This document shows positions 26,845 to 43,755 of a DNA stretch of 64,000 bases, one piece after another; positions within the stretch are counted from its first letter, which is position 1, and every line of letters starts with the position of its first letter. The position numbers and the translations under genes were made by a program. The notes below the pieces were generated by a model that saw nothing but the letters and a program-made list of their open reading frames with translations, did not search any database and was not told the DNA's origin. The DNA is taken from the NCBI GenBank assembly GCA_028571685.1, contig CM053146.1:62281431-62345430 (forward strand), given 5' to 3'. This DNA is from Heterohyrax brucei. Its lineage: Eukaryota; Chordata; Mammalia; Hyracoidea; Procaviidae.

Positions 26845-27352
26845 TCATGTGGCAACTTGGCTAAGTCGTGACTCCACAATACTGTGTAATTATCCTCCCT
26901 TTTATGTACTGGAATTCCTAAACCTCCGTATGTTAATAAGGCAGCATTACCCTTACTCAAGACACTGCCTTACTACAGTCACACCCTTGCTTCAGTCCCA
27001 CTTTGCATCTTACAAGAGACAGTACAGAGAAGCAAAGCAGAGAGGAGAGGGACCTCACTGACACCAAGAAAGAAGAGCCAGGAGTGGAGCACATCCCTTG
27101 GACCCACACCCCTGCACTTGAGAATCTCCTGAACCCAAGGAAAGACGGATGCCATGACATACAGAGATCTCCAAATGTTCAAAGGAGACAAGGACTTTCC
27201 CCCAGAGTCAACAGAGACAGAAGCCTATTCCTAGCGCTGGTGCCCTGAATTCAGATTTCTAACCTCCTAAACTGTGCCAGAATAAATTTCTGTTAGTTAA
27301 AAGCACCCACTTGGGGTAGTTCTGTTATAGCAACACTAGATGACTAGACAAC
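26845..27352 (+). mobile_element. Probable solo LTR (MaLR-like)
   Basis: Opens near tgtcatgtggcaacttggct and closes with aactgtgccagaataaattt, tctgttatagcaacactaga and tgactagaca. The polyadenylation signal and the closing layout are those of MLT-type LTRs. The middle is not recognised and the family is uncertain. Confidence 0.4.
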
Positions 27353-27751
27353 AGCCAACTCTTTGTCTGTTGCTCAACCTCAGCATCAGAGGAAAGCAGA
27401 GTCAGACTCTACTTCCTAGAAATCAATGTGCCTATCTCACAAAGTTGGGCTTTTCTGAGGGGCATTCAAGGGTAACTTTGACTATAGATGAATTTTCACC
27501 TCATGCCCTGATTCTAGAATCTGCTTAGCACTATTACTACTCTATGACCATCTCACCAATTACAGTGCAGGCTACACAACTGTGGTTAGACTGCCCAGGA
27601 TAGTGCTCAGCTCCATTATTTAACCTGTGGGGTAACCTTAACCTCTCTGTGCCTTGGTGACATCATCAGTTAAAACCTATGGTTGTGGTGATGATTAAAC
27701 AGAAAATCCACATAAAGCACTTAAACACTACTTCTTTTACAGCAGATTCAT
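27353..27751. other. Intron sequence, nothing recognised
   Basis: No exon or repeat family identified between the LTR-like element and the RTE fragment. Confidence 0.4.
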
Positions 27752-28445
27752 TTCACATTCATATGAGGCAACTGGAAATACTACAGCTCAGGTCAAAAGC
27801 CCTATAATCCTCAAAGTGACATCTTTGTTTTTTAAACACTTTCAAGAGGTCTCTTGCAGATCTGTCCAATACAGTAAGTCATCTGATTTCTTGACTGCAG
27901 CTTCCATGGGTGCTGACTGTCTATCTGAGTAAAATAAAATCCTTGACAACATCAGTCTTTTCTCCATTTATCATGATGTTGCTTACTGATCTGGTTGTGA
28001 GAATTTTTTTTCTTCTTTGTATTGAGGTATACATAATTCATTCTGAGAGACTGTTGTCCTTGACCCTCATCGCAAAGTGCTTCCAGTCCTCTTCGTTTTC
28101 AGCAAGTGAAGTTGTGTTATCTACACACTGCAGGTAGTCTGTCAGTCTTCCTCTAATCCTGATGCTGCACTTTGCTTCATATAATCTGGCTTCTTAGATT
28201 ATTTAGTCAGTATACCGACTAAATAAGTATGCTAAAAGAATACAGCTCTGATGCACACATTTCCTGATTTTAAACCATGCAGTGCCTTCTTGTTCTGTTT
28301 CAATAACTGCCTCCTGGTCTATGCACAGGTTCTGTATTACACAATTAAGTATTCCAGAATTCTCATTCTTCACCACATTATCCATCATTTGTTATGATCC
28401 ACATAGTTGAGTACCTTTACATGTTCAATAAAACACAGATAAACA
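27752..28445 (-). mobile_element. RTE (BovB-like) LINE fragment, reverse transcriptase part
   Basis: A minus-strand fragment. The peptide near 28210-28380 reads NENSGILNCVIQNLCIDQEA and then CVHQSCILLAYLFSRYTD, the RTE RT region before the YADD box. Truncated at both ends. Confidence 0.8.
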
Positions 28446-28479
28446 CAGATACCTAAATGTTTGCAGCATTCTCAAGAAA

Positions 28480-29089
28480 CGGCAAATATCAGAAGTACAG
28501 AAGAACACCTACAGACAGTATCTGTAGACAAAGCTTATGAGACTCTTTGGAAGCAATTAATAGGGAATCTTGAACACCAAACCCGAATTTACAACTGTTG
28601 TCAGCAATGTGGCAGTCATCAAAGACACTCGGAGCAGAGGAATTACCACTCCCCTGGGACAACTGAGCAGGGAGAAATAGAGTAGAAAGGGGAGGCCAAG
28701 AGCAGCGCCACAGGTGAGGAAGGTCAGGTGATGCCTAGGGCTTAAGGGACATGGAAAAGAGAAAAATCAAGAAGAGAAATTAAGATAACTCTGAGATGAA
28801 ACATACTACCATAATGTTAAACCTGGGGCAAGGTGAAAACCATTACTGGCAGACAACCTGTCCCAGATTTAATACTAAATTGGCACTCCTACAATGTATA
28901 TAAATTCTGGCAATAGCCTTTTTACAACCCAAACCTTAATGCAATAGCTATAAAAGGGCCAAAAAGAAAAACATTCCACACAGACTGAAATTCTTTGTAA
29001 CCTTTGTATGTGCTTTTTAAAAAAACATTCCAGGCAGCATTCATTAACTTTTTACTAATATGACCACATTTGTTCTTTACCCTTAACCC
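28480..29089. other. Intron sequence, nothing recognised
   Basis: A 74-codon open stretch (28461-28685, +) has no recognisable domain. No repeat identified. Confidence 0.45.
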
Positions 29090-29250
29090 CAGAAGGCTGG
29101 CAATTTCAATCCACCCAGAAGCATCTCAGAAGAAAGGGCTGGCAATCCACTTCCATATACTTAGGCACTAAAAATCCTGTGGTACACAGATCTACTCTGA
29201 CACTCATGGGGTCACCATGAGTCACATTCAGCTGAACAGCAACTGTTCTC
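29090..29250 (+). repeat. AfroSINE, 5'-truncated, + orientation
   Basis: It starts inside the head (ccagaaggctggcaatttca), continues with the extra gaaagggctggcaatccact block and ends in a decayed tail (gggtcaccatgagtcac). It is the downstream partner of an inverted pair flanking coding exon 5. Confidence 0.7.
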
Positions 29251-29730
29251 TGTTTTGCTGTTTTTCATACCACCAGAGCAGTATTTCAGTGGGCATTTCA
29301 CATACTTCACAAATTGTTTCTAAGCTTAGTCTCCAAACTAAAATTTATGCTGCATCCCTCTGTAAATCTGAGCTTTAAAATGATGCCGAGTTTGAAGGAA
29401 TGTGCATTTAATTATGATGTCCCCGGAGGCTGTGAATCTCTAGGAAACAGTCCAAAGATCTTTCTTAGTTTGATTCAATAAATATTCAAAAAGGGTGGGG
29501 TGAGCAGAGCCACCAACCAACAAGACCATGAAGTGAACAACAGAAGGAAAATCTTTGCTGTTTGAATAACGATCTGCAGATACAGGAATCAGAATTACCG
29601 ATAACAGTTTCCTTTTCATCATCCACGGTCTGACTGACACAGGACATATGACTCTGGAGATCCCTACACTGGTTTTCAGAAGAGACTGTCAGATTCATGT
29701 TCACCTAAGACACACAGTTATTTTTATCTA

Positions 29731-30133
<403 letters not shown>

Positions 30134-32137
30134 CCAGCCCTAACTACCTGTTAAAAATAAGCCAATAAACATAATACTTGCAACTCACAATCCCTCCCCC
30201 ATTGTTTACTCTTAGAAATTCATTTTGGGGGTACAAATACCTGGTTGTTATGACAAAACAATAAGGTAGAACTTACCCCGCCCACTCACCTCATCCTGAC
30301 AACAAATTAAAAGCCTCTGTATCTGCATCATACAATTAACTACTAATTACTGTTTACATTTAACATCTACTAAAGGACATAAAATGCACAGGGTTCTAAA
30401 AAGCACATGGACACCAGGAAAACTTACACGATGGAACACTGAGGTAGATTTCATGTTGTGCTAAAGGCAAAAAAAGCTAAAAAGTATACAAGGTGAATTA
30501 AATAGCTTACTTGGTTCCTTCCTTGCACAGAGGATCAACACAGACCTTTTCTAGGAGTCCAAATTTGTGAATTCAAACATGCATTTATATTTTTCACAAA
30601 GGATACCAGGGAGTGTGAGATGTGTGTTCTGAAGGATAAAAAACCACTAAGAACAACACTGCTGTGTAGGAGGGGATCGACGAGCAGTCCCTGCCATCCC
30701 TAAAGGATTTGTTGGCAAAGGATCTATTTCGAAAGAGGATTTACAAAGTCTTAAACACATAATCCCAGAACAGTACTGATTTCTGACATTGGTCATGGGT
30801 ATTTGCTCATTAGACAGCCCCACGATGCCACAAGAGGGCTTCGCTTGCAAAGGCCATTTGGAGAACACACTTTGGGAAACACAGGGCCTCGGATGTGATC
30901 CGATCAGTTGGGTGCATGCCCCTCCTCCTGCAACAGCCACACACTTGACAGTTTTGTCAACTCCAGGCTCCCTCTTCCATTCTTCTCTTTAATTACAGGT
31001 GGGGTGATCAGGGAGGTTGGGCGGAGGAGGCAATTACCACGAGACGATGGGGATCAACACAGGGTGTAATCAAGGCTAAAGACATCCGAGGCACCTAGAC
31101 AACAGTGCGGCAGGAGACACAACTCACAGGACAGTGGGGCTCTCTACGAGGCTGCTGAGAAGCAAGGCTTGTAATAAGCAGCTGCAACACCACCTGCACA
31201 TCCAGAAACAGCTTCTGGCTGACAAACTAAGCCACTAGGAACTCAAACATGGAAAGAGAAGGCATGTCTGTCAAGGTGACACACCTGAAACATAATCCAA
31301 AGGACTAATTCTAGAGTCCCTTATAATAAATAATGCCACTATGAAATACTGATGAGTAATCCAAAACGATGTTAAATGTGCCCAAGAAGTGCTCACTGTG
31401 GGCCTCCGGCAGGTCAGACAAATACTAATTAGTACACAAATAATTTCAATAAAGTCATGGCAACTGCCCAGTATCTGTAGCTCAAGCTCAGGGCTAGCGG
31501 TAAGATACTACAAAATAAACTGCTAGAAGACAGTACGGCCATCTCTTCCCCTGACTTTGGCTCCATTATGTATGTTTGTTTACCCTTTGTTTTCTTGTTC
31601 TCATTACAAAGAGGAAAAAATTATTCTAGAGAATTGTGAACATTACTGTCAACTTGTTTCAAACCCTACATCCCACCCCTTTCTTGTTAGAAGGTAGCCA
31701 GAGATGGGCAGCAGAATAGATAAGTTACAATAGAAGTCTACTTCAGTGGTTTTCAATTTTTAAGTTGGCAAGTGCTTTTTATCAAATGCAACCTTATGCA
31801 AAAGCTCCTAAAAACAGAAGCAAAGCAGCCCAAAAGCCCTGCCCATAGGGCCCATGAAGGGTGCTCTAAAGCCCCTGAAATCCAGGTTTCACAGATGAAC
31901 CATCTGGAAATGAATGATCTAGTACAACTTCCCTTTTTTTTTTCATCAACCACAAATGGTATCATACTATCCGTACCATACATCCCATACAACTATACTC
32001 AAGGATACACCACACAAACACTAACTACAAGCTGCTAAGGCATTGCTTTTGTTAAAGTCTCTTTACTACTAAACCAACAAAATGCTATAACTGAATTTAA
32101 GCAATTTCGAAAAAAGATGAAGACTATCTACACAACG
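30134..32137. other. Intron 4 sequence, mostly unrecognised
   Basis: About 2 kb with no exon. At 31744 the sequence cagtggttttcaatttt resembles the terminus of a hAT-type (MER5-like) DNA transposon, but I could not define a second end. The rest is unassigned. Confidence 0.4.
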
Positions 32138-32282
32138 GGACCCTGGTGGCACAGTGGTTAAGAGCTTGCTGCTAATCAAAAGGTCAGCAGTTCAAATCCA
32201 CCAGCTCCACTCCTTGGAAATCCAAGGGGATTGTTCTACTATACTGGAATTGACTGGACAACAATGAATTTGGAGTTTTGTT
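32138..32282 (+). repeat. AfroSINE, + orientation
   Basis: Head gggaccctggtggcacagtg (tRNA-like A box ggttaag) and B-box part gtcagcagttcaaatccacc are well preserved. The tail has lost the tcctatagggtcgc block. Confidence 0.85.
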
Positions 32283-33865
<1,583 letters not shown>

Positions 33866-34025
33866 CTACAGTTTAAGACAAAGAAAAAAAGAAACTATTG
33901 AGAAATAGCTCCTGGTATAGACTATTAATATGCATGGCACTGTAACTCACACAGATGGCTCAGATCCTGCACACATGGTCAGTTAGAAAGCACCATGATA
34001 GGAGAGATTGGTTGTACGTCTTCTG

Positions 34026-34590
34026 TAACACGTGAAGTCTGACAATTAAGTCCATGAATTCTATTGTCTTAAGGGCTACATACCTCACTGCTGAATCTGA
34101 CTGCAGTTACCCTTGAAATACTCCCCTTGGGAAGCCATGTACCAACAGCAGCACCAAGCCCACCCTTCAAAGCAATTTGGAACTCTTTCTGGAATCGCCA
34201 TCAGAGCTGACGTCACATTACCCTTGATGTCCCGAAATGTCATCAAAATGTCTTCCTTTCAATATTTTATCTTCAGTAAAGAAAAAAGTCAGTGGGGAAA
34301 GATCAGGTAAGTAGGGAAGATGTTGCAATACAGCTTTTTATTTACTGGCTAAAAACTCCCTTACAGACAACTACACAATTATGTTCACAAACTTGTCACT
34401 GTGCTACCATGCACAATGGCCATTCCAGAAAGAGTTCCAAAATTGCTTTGAAGGGTGGACCAGGCACTGGCATCACTGCATAGCTTCCCAAGGGGAGTAC
34501 TTCGAAGATGACTGTAGTGGTATTCCGCAATAAGGTACATAATACTTTTTCTAAGATGAGTTCAGAAACCTAATTGGCAGTCCTCGTATA
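34026..34590 (-). mobile_element. Tc1/mariner derivative with long inverted arms
   Basis: Both termini are mariner-like: aagtctgacaattaagtcca on the left and the complement of tatacgaggactgccaatta on the right. The arms (about 34030-34205 and 34418-34590) are inverted repeats of each other for ~175 nt; they share the exact 15-mer ctccccttgggaagc and its complement near 34483. The left side continues into transposase-gene sequence (atgtcatcaaaatgtcttcc, then ggggaaagatcaggtaagta). There is no intact transposase. The element sits 161 bp upstream of the GS exon in gene sense. Confidence 0.75.
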
Positions 34591-35069
34591 ATACGGTTCC
34601 CTGAGGAAGAGCAGTGTTTCCTTGTACTCTAGAGTTCAAAATAAAATGAAGACCAAAGCTGAGCAGACAAAGCAAACCATGCAAATCAGAACAAAGGTCC
34701 AAGAAGCAGAACAGAGCATAAAGGGAAACAACAAAAATGAACAGCAAGTGGAGAAAAAAAGAAGAGGAGAAGCCTCTTCCACTCAAACAGCTGAGGATAA
34801 TTTGGCACACTCTGCTAGGCTCAGTGAGTAATGATCCCCTTTACTTGACATACCAACTAAGGAATTTCAATTAGAACTATTATATGTACTGAACAGATCT
34901 CAGTGATCACGTGGGTCATCAAACTGGTATATTCAAGCTAGGATGGACTACCTGAAAGGAGGTTCTTTGTTAGGCAGGTGAGAAACAGAGGGTCACAAAA
35001 TTTACACCTTCATGTCATCTAACATGTCATCTATTGATGTAGATCAATAAAATCAGAGAGAAAAAGTTG

Positions 35070-35186
35070 TCAGTAAAAATATAAAATAGCCATGCAACAT
35101 GAAGAATGTAATTAATGCCACTGAACTGTACATGCAAAAATGGTTGAAATGGCAAATGCTTTGTTATACATATTTTACCACAATAA
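35070..35186 (+). mobile_element. Old L1 3' end fragment
   Basis: The stretch ttaatgccactgaactgtac, aaaaatggttgaaatggcaa, then cacaataaaac is a common 3' end of old mammalian L1/MER families. Confidence 0.5.
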
Positions 35187-35658
35187 AACAAAACCAGTAT
35201 AGCAAACCTATTTCTACAAATGAACATGTTGTCAAAAAAAATCCCCAGTTTAGTTGGCTCATACATTTTCCTTCTTCCTCTCACTGCAAGCCAAGAAACA
35301 GATGTCTTTTTGTATCAAGAATGGATTATCTATAATAAACAGTATGTGCCCGTGCTCATGGTGGTTATGCTTGCCATGATGTGAGGTGACAGTCCACAAG
35401 ATTCATCCTTTCCCCAACATTTTAGCTGGCCTGTTAAACAATACATTGATTTGTTAAAATTCATCTTTGTTCATTGCCTCAAACTACCACTATCAAGTAC
35501 TGCTAATCAGCAAAACTACTGAACGCTGAAGTATCAAAGGAAGAAGCTTAGAATCCTGAAATACTGCAAAAATGGTCAGTCAACAAAGTGGGTGCCATCC
35601 AAGAAGTAGAGTTTAATCTCTCCAACCATTCTCTTTTTGTTGTTCCTTTCTTTGTCTC

Positions 35659-35860
35659 TCTTTTTTTTTCTTTTTTTTTTGGAGGAGAATAGTTTTATAA
35701 CGGAAAATCCCACAGCCAGTTAGTAGTCTTCAAAAAGGGAAGGGTCAGCAGAAAACTGGCCAACATCTACTTTGACTCCTGGATCGTTGGGTGTTTTCCA
35801 GTGTAGAGGAGGGGTTCAGTGTAAGGTACGCTATGGTGCATCACACAAATGAGTATACCG
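35659..35860 (-). pseudogene. Possible processed-pseudogene fragment, source unknown
   Basis: The + strand shows an interrupted poly-T run (about 35659-35681). On the minus strand this is a poly-A tail preceded within about 15 nt by ATAAAA. Upstream is a short open stretch reading HWKTPNDPGVKVDVGQFSAD and then PSLFEDY before a stop. That arrangement (frame, short 3' UTR, signal, A tail) fits a retrocopied mRNA 3' end. I do not recognise the protein, and a chance layout remains possible. Confidence 0.3.
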
Positions 35861-37197
35861 TTTAAATCAGCAATGACATGTAGACCAATAATGCTAACTT
35901 ATTTTAAATAGTGTTCTTGACTGTGCTATTATATCGTGACATACTGTCATCTTACATGGTTGAATTTAGAAGACTATTTTGGCATAGAGTTCAATTTCTT
36001 TTTCCAAATTCTAAAAGCTATTTAAACAGTAATTTACAGTAGATGTTCCTATTATTGCCCTCAGTAATTAGTTATGTTAGTATCTCTGAGTAATGAAGTT
36101 CTGACTAATCTATTTTAGTATCTTGCTTTGCTAAAGCTTTGTCAGAATTCATCCTCATATCTTCTTGCTACTAGCTCAACAAACTCAATCCATTTTCCTT
36201 AAAATGTGAAAAACACTTCTAAGTATAGCTTCAACAAAAAAACTGTACTTCTCTGCTTTCTGACATGGAATGTCCTTAAAAATCATCTTTTACCAGTTTC
36301 ACTGTACTAAAATTTAAAAGTATAAGTGAAAAAAAGCTAAAAAAAAATCCTTCCTCCTCTTTCTGACCAAAAAGTACACTTGACCGGTGGCTCAGTGATA
36401 GGAAGGCAATAAAATGAGGTAGATCCCAGCCTCTATTGGCTGCCACCAAACGTTTCGACAAGTGCCAAGTACGGGTGCTGCAGTTATGCAGGTGCGGCAC
36501 CTGAGCTACAAACACGGCCACCGACAGAGAACTCTTCTCCAGCCTGAAGGAAGGTGCAGAGTTAGTTCACACACTCATACACCTGACCAGATGACCAGAT
36601 ATAACTGCAGAACTATCAAGCACCCCTACGTTGGCCTTCTAGCAGAACGAGACTTAATACAACACGTCTTTAGGTACCACACAGGCAGAGCTTAAACAGC
36701 ATTGAATTGCACCAGAAAACTATGGTCTTGTCTTTCACTTATTTAGATTATATACTAAGAGAGGCTTGATTTGGCATGGACTTCTCTCTACCATATTTTT
36801 GATACTCACTAATCCTTGCCTTCTTCAGAGTAGGCATCAGGCTCGGTACAGTAACTACCCAGAATGCTGTTTCTTTACTTATTTACTTTTTTTAACTTTA
36901 TGTTTCTAGTAACCTTCCAGTTCCAGCAAGTGATACCCTTGCTACCGAAACTTTGGTTTCTTGAAAATTAACACTTAACAGTATCTTATGAGGTAAAAAC
37001 AAGGAAGACAGTCAGTTTTTAACACAAGCTTATCCTTTAGAAACATGTAAAAAGAGGCATTTTAAAATGTAAATAAAATTCAATGGCTTCTAGCCTTGGG
37101 CTGCCAGTATGGTAGCCACAAGCTGCACCCTGCCAACTGAGTTGGTGAAATGTGGCTTATCTAAATGGAAGTACAGAAGTGCACCATGCTGTCGTTC
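35861..37197. other. Intron 3 sequence, nothing recognised
   Basis: No exon or repeat family identified between the A-tailed fragment and the next AfroSINE. Confidence 0.45.
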
Positions 37198-37390
37198 TCA
37201 GTTGTTGTCAAGTCGATTCGTGACCCTGTGTGTGCAGAGCAAAACCAGGTCATCAGGTTTTCAGCGCCGTGACCTTTCGGAAGCAGATCACCAGGTTTTA
37301 CTTCCAAAGCACCTCTCACTGGGTATGAGCCTTTCGGTCAGCAGTCCAGCACCTCCCCATGTGCACCACTCAGGCTCCTGCGTAAGTCTT
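37198..37390 (-). repeat. AfroSINE, long subtype, - orientation
   Basis: Tail gttgttgtcaagtcgattcg, then gaccctgtgtgtgcagagca, ttcggaagcagatcaccagg, aaagcacctctcactgggta, and the head side cctttcggtcagcagtccag. Confidence 0.75.
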
Positions 37391-38109
37391 AAACACATAC
37401 CAGACTTCAAAGACGTAGTTCTAAACTAAGGATATCAAGTATCTCGTTAAAAACTGTTACTGATGATATGCTGAAATGATCACTGGCAATATTGAGTTAA
37501 ATAAAATTTATTGGTAAAATTCACTTTATGTGTTTCTGTTTACTTTCCTTCATGTGGCTACCAGAAATTTTTAAATTCGATGTGGCTCACAGATTTCTAC
37601 GGGACAGCACTGGTCCAGCCAACTGACTGCCCCCCACTAGGGGGCAGCACAGGAGCGAGAAAAATGGAGTTGCTTTATTTGGATGTCAAGTTCTAAATCT
37701 TCAATTCCAAGGGGTTGAAGTAATTTAGAACAGAGGGCTTGGTTTTCAATATTACAGAAAGTTTTATTTTGGTAAGCAATGTTATTACGAAAAGAGTAAT
37801 TGACTACTATAAACTCTGAACCCCCTGAAATCAGAACCAATCATTCTCTGTCTGTTATCACTTTTTTTCAAAAGAGAATTAACTACAGAATCTTCTAAAA
37901 CAAATTCCATTATTCACTTAATGCAAATGACTGTGTGAGGTGGGTATTTTCACATGAAGGAGATTAAACAAGTGCCAGCACACGCTTAAGAAGTAAGTGA
38001 CCAGTGGTATTTGTATTACTGCCCTCTTGCCAATTACTGGTTAGGGTTTCATGTTCAAAATAAGTATCTTATGCCATCTTAGTTTTACCAGGGATTCCCT
38101 GTAGCATCA

Positions 38110-38406
<297 letters not shown>

Positions 38407-38630
38407 TTACTACTTAGCATAACCAACATCCTGATGAGTATTAGCTCCTGTTTCTAACCACAGTCTTATACACCAGTGACAAAATGTTTTAACTAACATG
38501 CTTCCTAATATCTGGCCAACAACCCAGTCATTTTAACCATTATTCAATTAGACAAAACTGCAATTTGAAAAAAAAATTCAATGAGAAGTGCGTTAATGCA
38601 TGTAAATGAACATGCTTTTAAAATACAACT

Positions 38631-38792
38631 AAAACCAAACCCACCGCCACTGAGTCGATTCTGACTCACAGTGAGCCCACAGGACAGAAGAGAACTGCCT
38701 CATAGCATTTTCAAGGACAGCCTGGTGGTTGTGAACTGCCAACTTTTCGGCTAGCAGCTCTGGCACTCAACCACTACGCCAACAGGGTTTCT
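38631..38792 (-). repeat. AfroSINE between exons 2 and 3
   Basis: A full copy: aaaccaaacccaccgccact, cgattctgactcacagtgag, ttttcggctagcagctctgg, and accactacgccaacagggtt. It lies 301 bp upstream of coding exon 3 in gene sense. Confidence 0.9.
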
Positions 38793-39035
38793 TTAAAATA
38801 TAAAGGACTACCCAAATTTCTGGTATTACTGCTGTTAACCTGAATTTTATCTTCAAGGTTGTTTTACCATCAAGGCTTTACAATCAGATATTATGTCGTC
38901 ATACCCCTATGAAAAAGTGCTGAGTTTAAACAAAACTACCCAATCATGAGTCTCTCTCTTCAACACACCCTGTATGTCTGTTGCTGAACGCTCGTTGTTC
39001 TTTTTAGATCACAGTTTCTGCCTAGGAACCGCCCG

Positions 39036-39175
39036 TTCATCTTTCCATTTACTCATTTATTCAAACATTCATGCAGCAATTCACTCACTCAACCATTCAC
39101 ACCCTTGTTTAGACATTCTGACGTCATCCATTCTAACATTTATGTGTTCAACACTCACGGATCACTCAAGCAGAC
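39036..39175. repeat. Degenerate ATTCA/CATT-rich simple repeat
   Basis: Imperfect iterations of catt, attca and cactcaa units (tcatttattcaaacattcat and so on). The region reads open on the + strand only because of this composition. Confidence 0.5.
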
Positions 39176-39558
39176 ATTTCACCAAAGTTTTCTTCCTGTC
39201 TAGCAAGTTAAATTCAAATTTCTTAGTTGGATGCAAGGTCCCCAAACAATCATCATCTCTGAATTTCAGAAGCATTCACTGTATTATGTCACCAAGCCCT
39301 GTTCTTCCTCACACAGGCCTTATTCTCTTTTCCACTTTACTAGTCCCTTTAGAAATCCAATCTCAAGCCTAATTTATATTTTTAACTTTCCAACCCCAGG
39401 TAATCAATGACTTGTCACATATAATACTCCATGGTACTTGTCACTTGTATGATCAAGTATTAAACTAATCACATACAACATGAAATTATAAATACTGCTT
39501 GCCTCAGTAATTAAATTAGACATTCCTTACATTAAATACATCTTCCACTAATATCAAA

Positions 39559-39725
39559 AAACCTGTTGCCGTCAAGTCGATTATGACTCCTCGTGGCACT
39601 GCATGGTCCATAACAGAACTACTCTACAACATTTGCTGGGCTGTCATCTTGACGAAAGCAGTCGGCCAGGCCTTTCTCCCATAGAGCCTCTAGGCGGCTT
39701 CGTATTGCCAGCCTTCACGTTAACA
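39559..39725 (-). repeat. AfroSINE, - orientation, decayed
   Basis: Tail gttgccgtcaagtcgattat, middle cataacagaactactctaca, then ctaggcggcttcgtattgcc. The end of the head is lost; an opposite copy begins 4 bp later. Confidence 0.75.
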
Positions 39726-39728
39726 GCC

Positions 39729-39800
39729 AGGGCACCCTGGCGGTGTAGTAGGTTAAACGCTATGTCTGATAACCAAAATGTTGGCAGTTCAAATCCACAT
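39729..39800 (+). repeat. AfroSINE head fragment, + orientation
   Basis: Only the tRNA-like half is present: gcaccctggcggtgtagtag, then gataaccaaaatgttggcag, then ttcaaatccaca. It forms a tight inverted pair with the preceding copy. Confidence 0.8.
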
Positions 39801-40270
39801 AAACTACCCAAGATTGTTCTGAAATATCATCTAGCTTCAGGTTCCAGTGAGAGATTACTGGAAACCAGCAGAGGAAAAGAGGTTAGTTGGTCTTTTGTTT
39901 TCTCCTTTCTCGTACAGAAGGAAAGGCATTCTGTGCAGGCCCCTCAGTCTTAGGTTCCATTTTCCGCTCTAACCACGTGATACAGAGATCAGTATTTACT
40001 AAGCAGAGCTTTTTCAGAAACTGTGGTTGACATCACAGCATTTGAACAGAAAGAGGGGCTCTTCACCTGCGTGCTTCTACTGCGAGACCACTGCTAAGCC
40101 AAGCCAGGTGCGGCACGCTAGACATCACCTGCTCACTTTCCCAAAAGTGTCCATTCTCCTCTTCAGATGCCAAAGGGTCATGTCTCTGCCTTCCTCACCT
40201 AGAGCTACCTTCCTTAGCATCGACTGTGTGCTATGTTGAAAAGGTAGGAGGAAAGCCTTGCTGTTACTTA

Positions 40271-42918
<2,648 letters not shown>

Positions 42919-43070
42919 GAGCCCTGGTGGCACCGTGGTTAAGTGCTTTGCTGCTACCCAAAGGGTTGGCAGTTTGAATCCACCATCTGCTCCTTGGAAA
43001 TCCTATGGGTCAGTTTTTCATTGTCCTATAGCATCACTGTGAGTCAAAACTGACTTGCTAGGAACAGTTC
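42919..43070 (+). repeat. AfroSINE, + orientation
   Basis: Full head (gccctggtggcaccgtggtt, then gttggcagtttgaatccacc), body ctgctccttggaaatcctat, and a decayed tail (tcactgtgagtcaaaactga). Confidence 0.9.
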
Positions 43071-43585
43071 AGGCATGTCTTTTTGTTTAGAAACAAACAA
43101 AAACGTAACTGTAGCCTACAGGGGGCTGGGGCATTACTGGTCAAAGGGACGTGATTTAAAGTAAGCACAGAGTAAATGACACTTCATGTACTTACCAAAA
43201 AAGTCAATTTTTTTAAAGAAAAACAACAGTAATGAGGATACTTTTCTAATCTGCTCTCAGAGTGACCTCTATTTTCAAAGTTCAATCACAAACTGAATTC
43301 TGAACTCTAAGTCCACCCATGCAAGAAGGGGTATGGTCCTTCCAAAATGTCTAATTTTTAAGAGAACAGTAAGAAGTCTTACAGATGTCTGCGATAGAAC
43401 CTCCAGAACTGAACACCCTCAAGTAGACAACATCTTCAGTAAAATTCAACTTAATACATCTGACTGTGCAATACAAACAGGCATGAAAAGGTATATATGT
43501 CTTAGTTTGGGGAGACAGAAACTAAATTGAGAGAATTCATTAATTTAGTGAAGACTTTCCTTCTGCATTTTATACCTCTTCTTTA

Positions 43586-43755
43586 GTGGCACCCTGATAG
43601 GACTGTGGTTAAAAGTTCACCTGCTTACGAAAAGACAGGCAGTTTGAATTCACCAGTCAATCCTCGGAAACCCTATGGAGCAGTTTTATTCAGTCCTAGA
43701 GGGCTGCTATCAGTTGGAACTGACTCAATGGCAACAGGTTTGGTTTGGTTTATAT
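43586..43755 (+). repeat. AfroSINE, + orientation
   Basis: Head ggcaccctgataggactgtg, then aggcagtttgaattcaccag, body aaaccctatggagcagtttt, and a good tail (ttggaactgactcaatggca, then ggtttggtttggttt). Confidence 0.9.

Noticed and set aside
38974..39372. 132-codon plus-strand open frame rich in Ser, His and Leu
   Set aside because: The first half is a degenerate CATT-type simple repeat that lacks stops; no recognisable protein.
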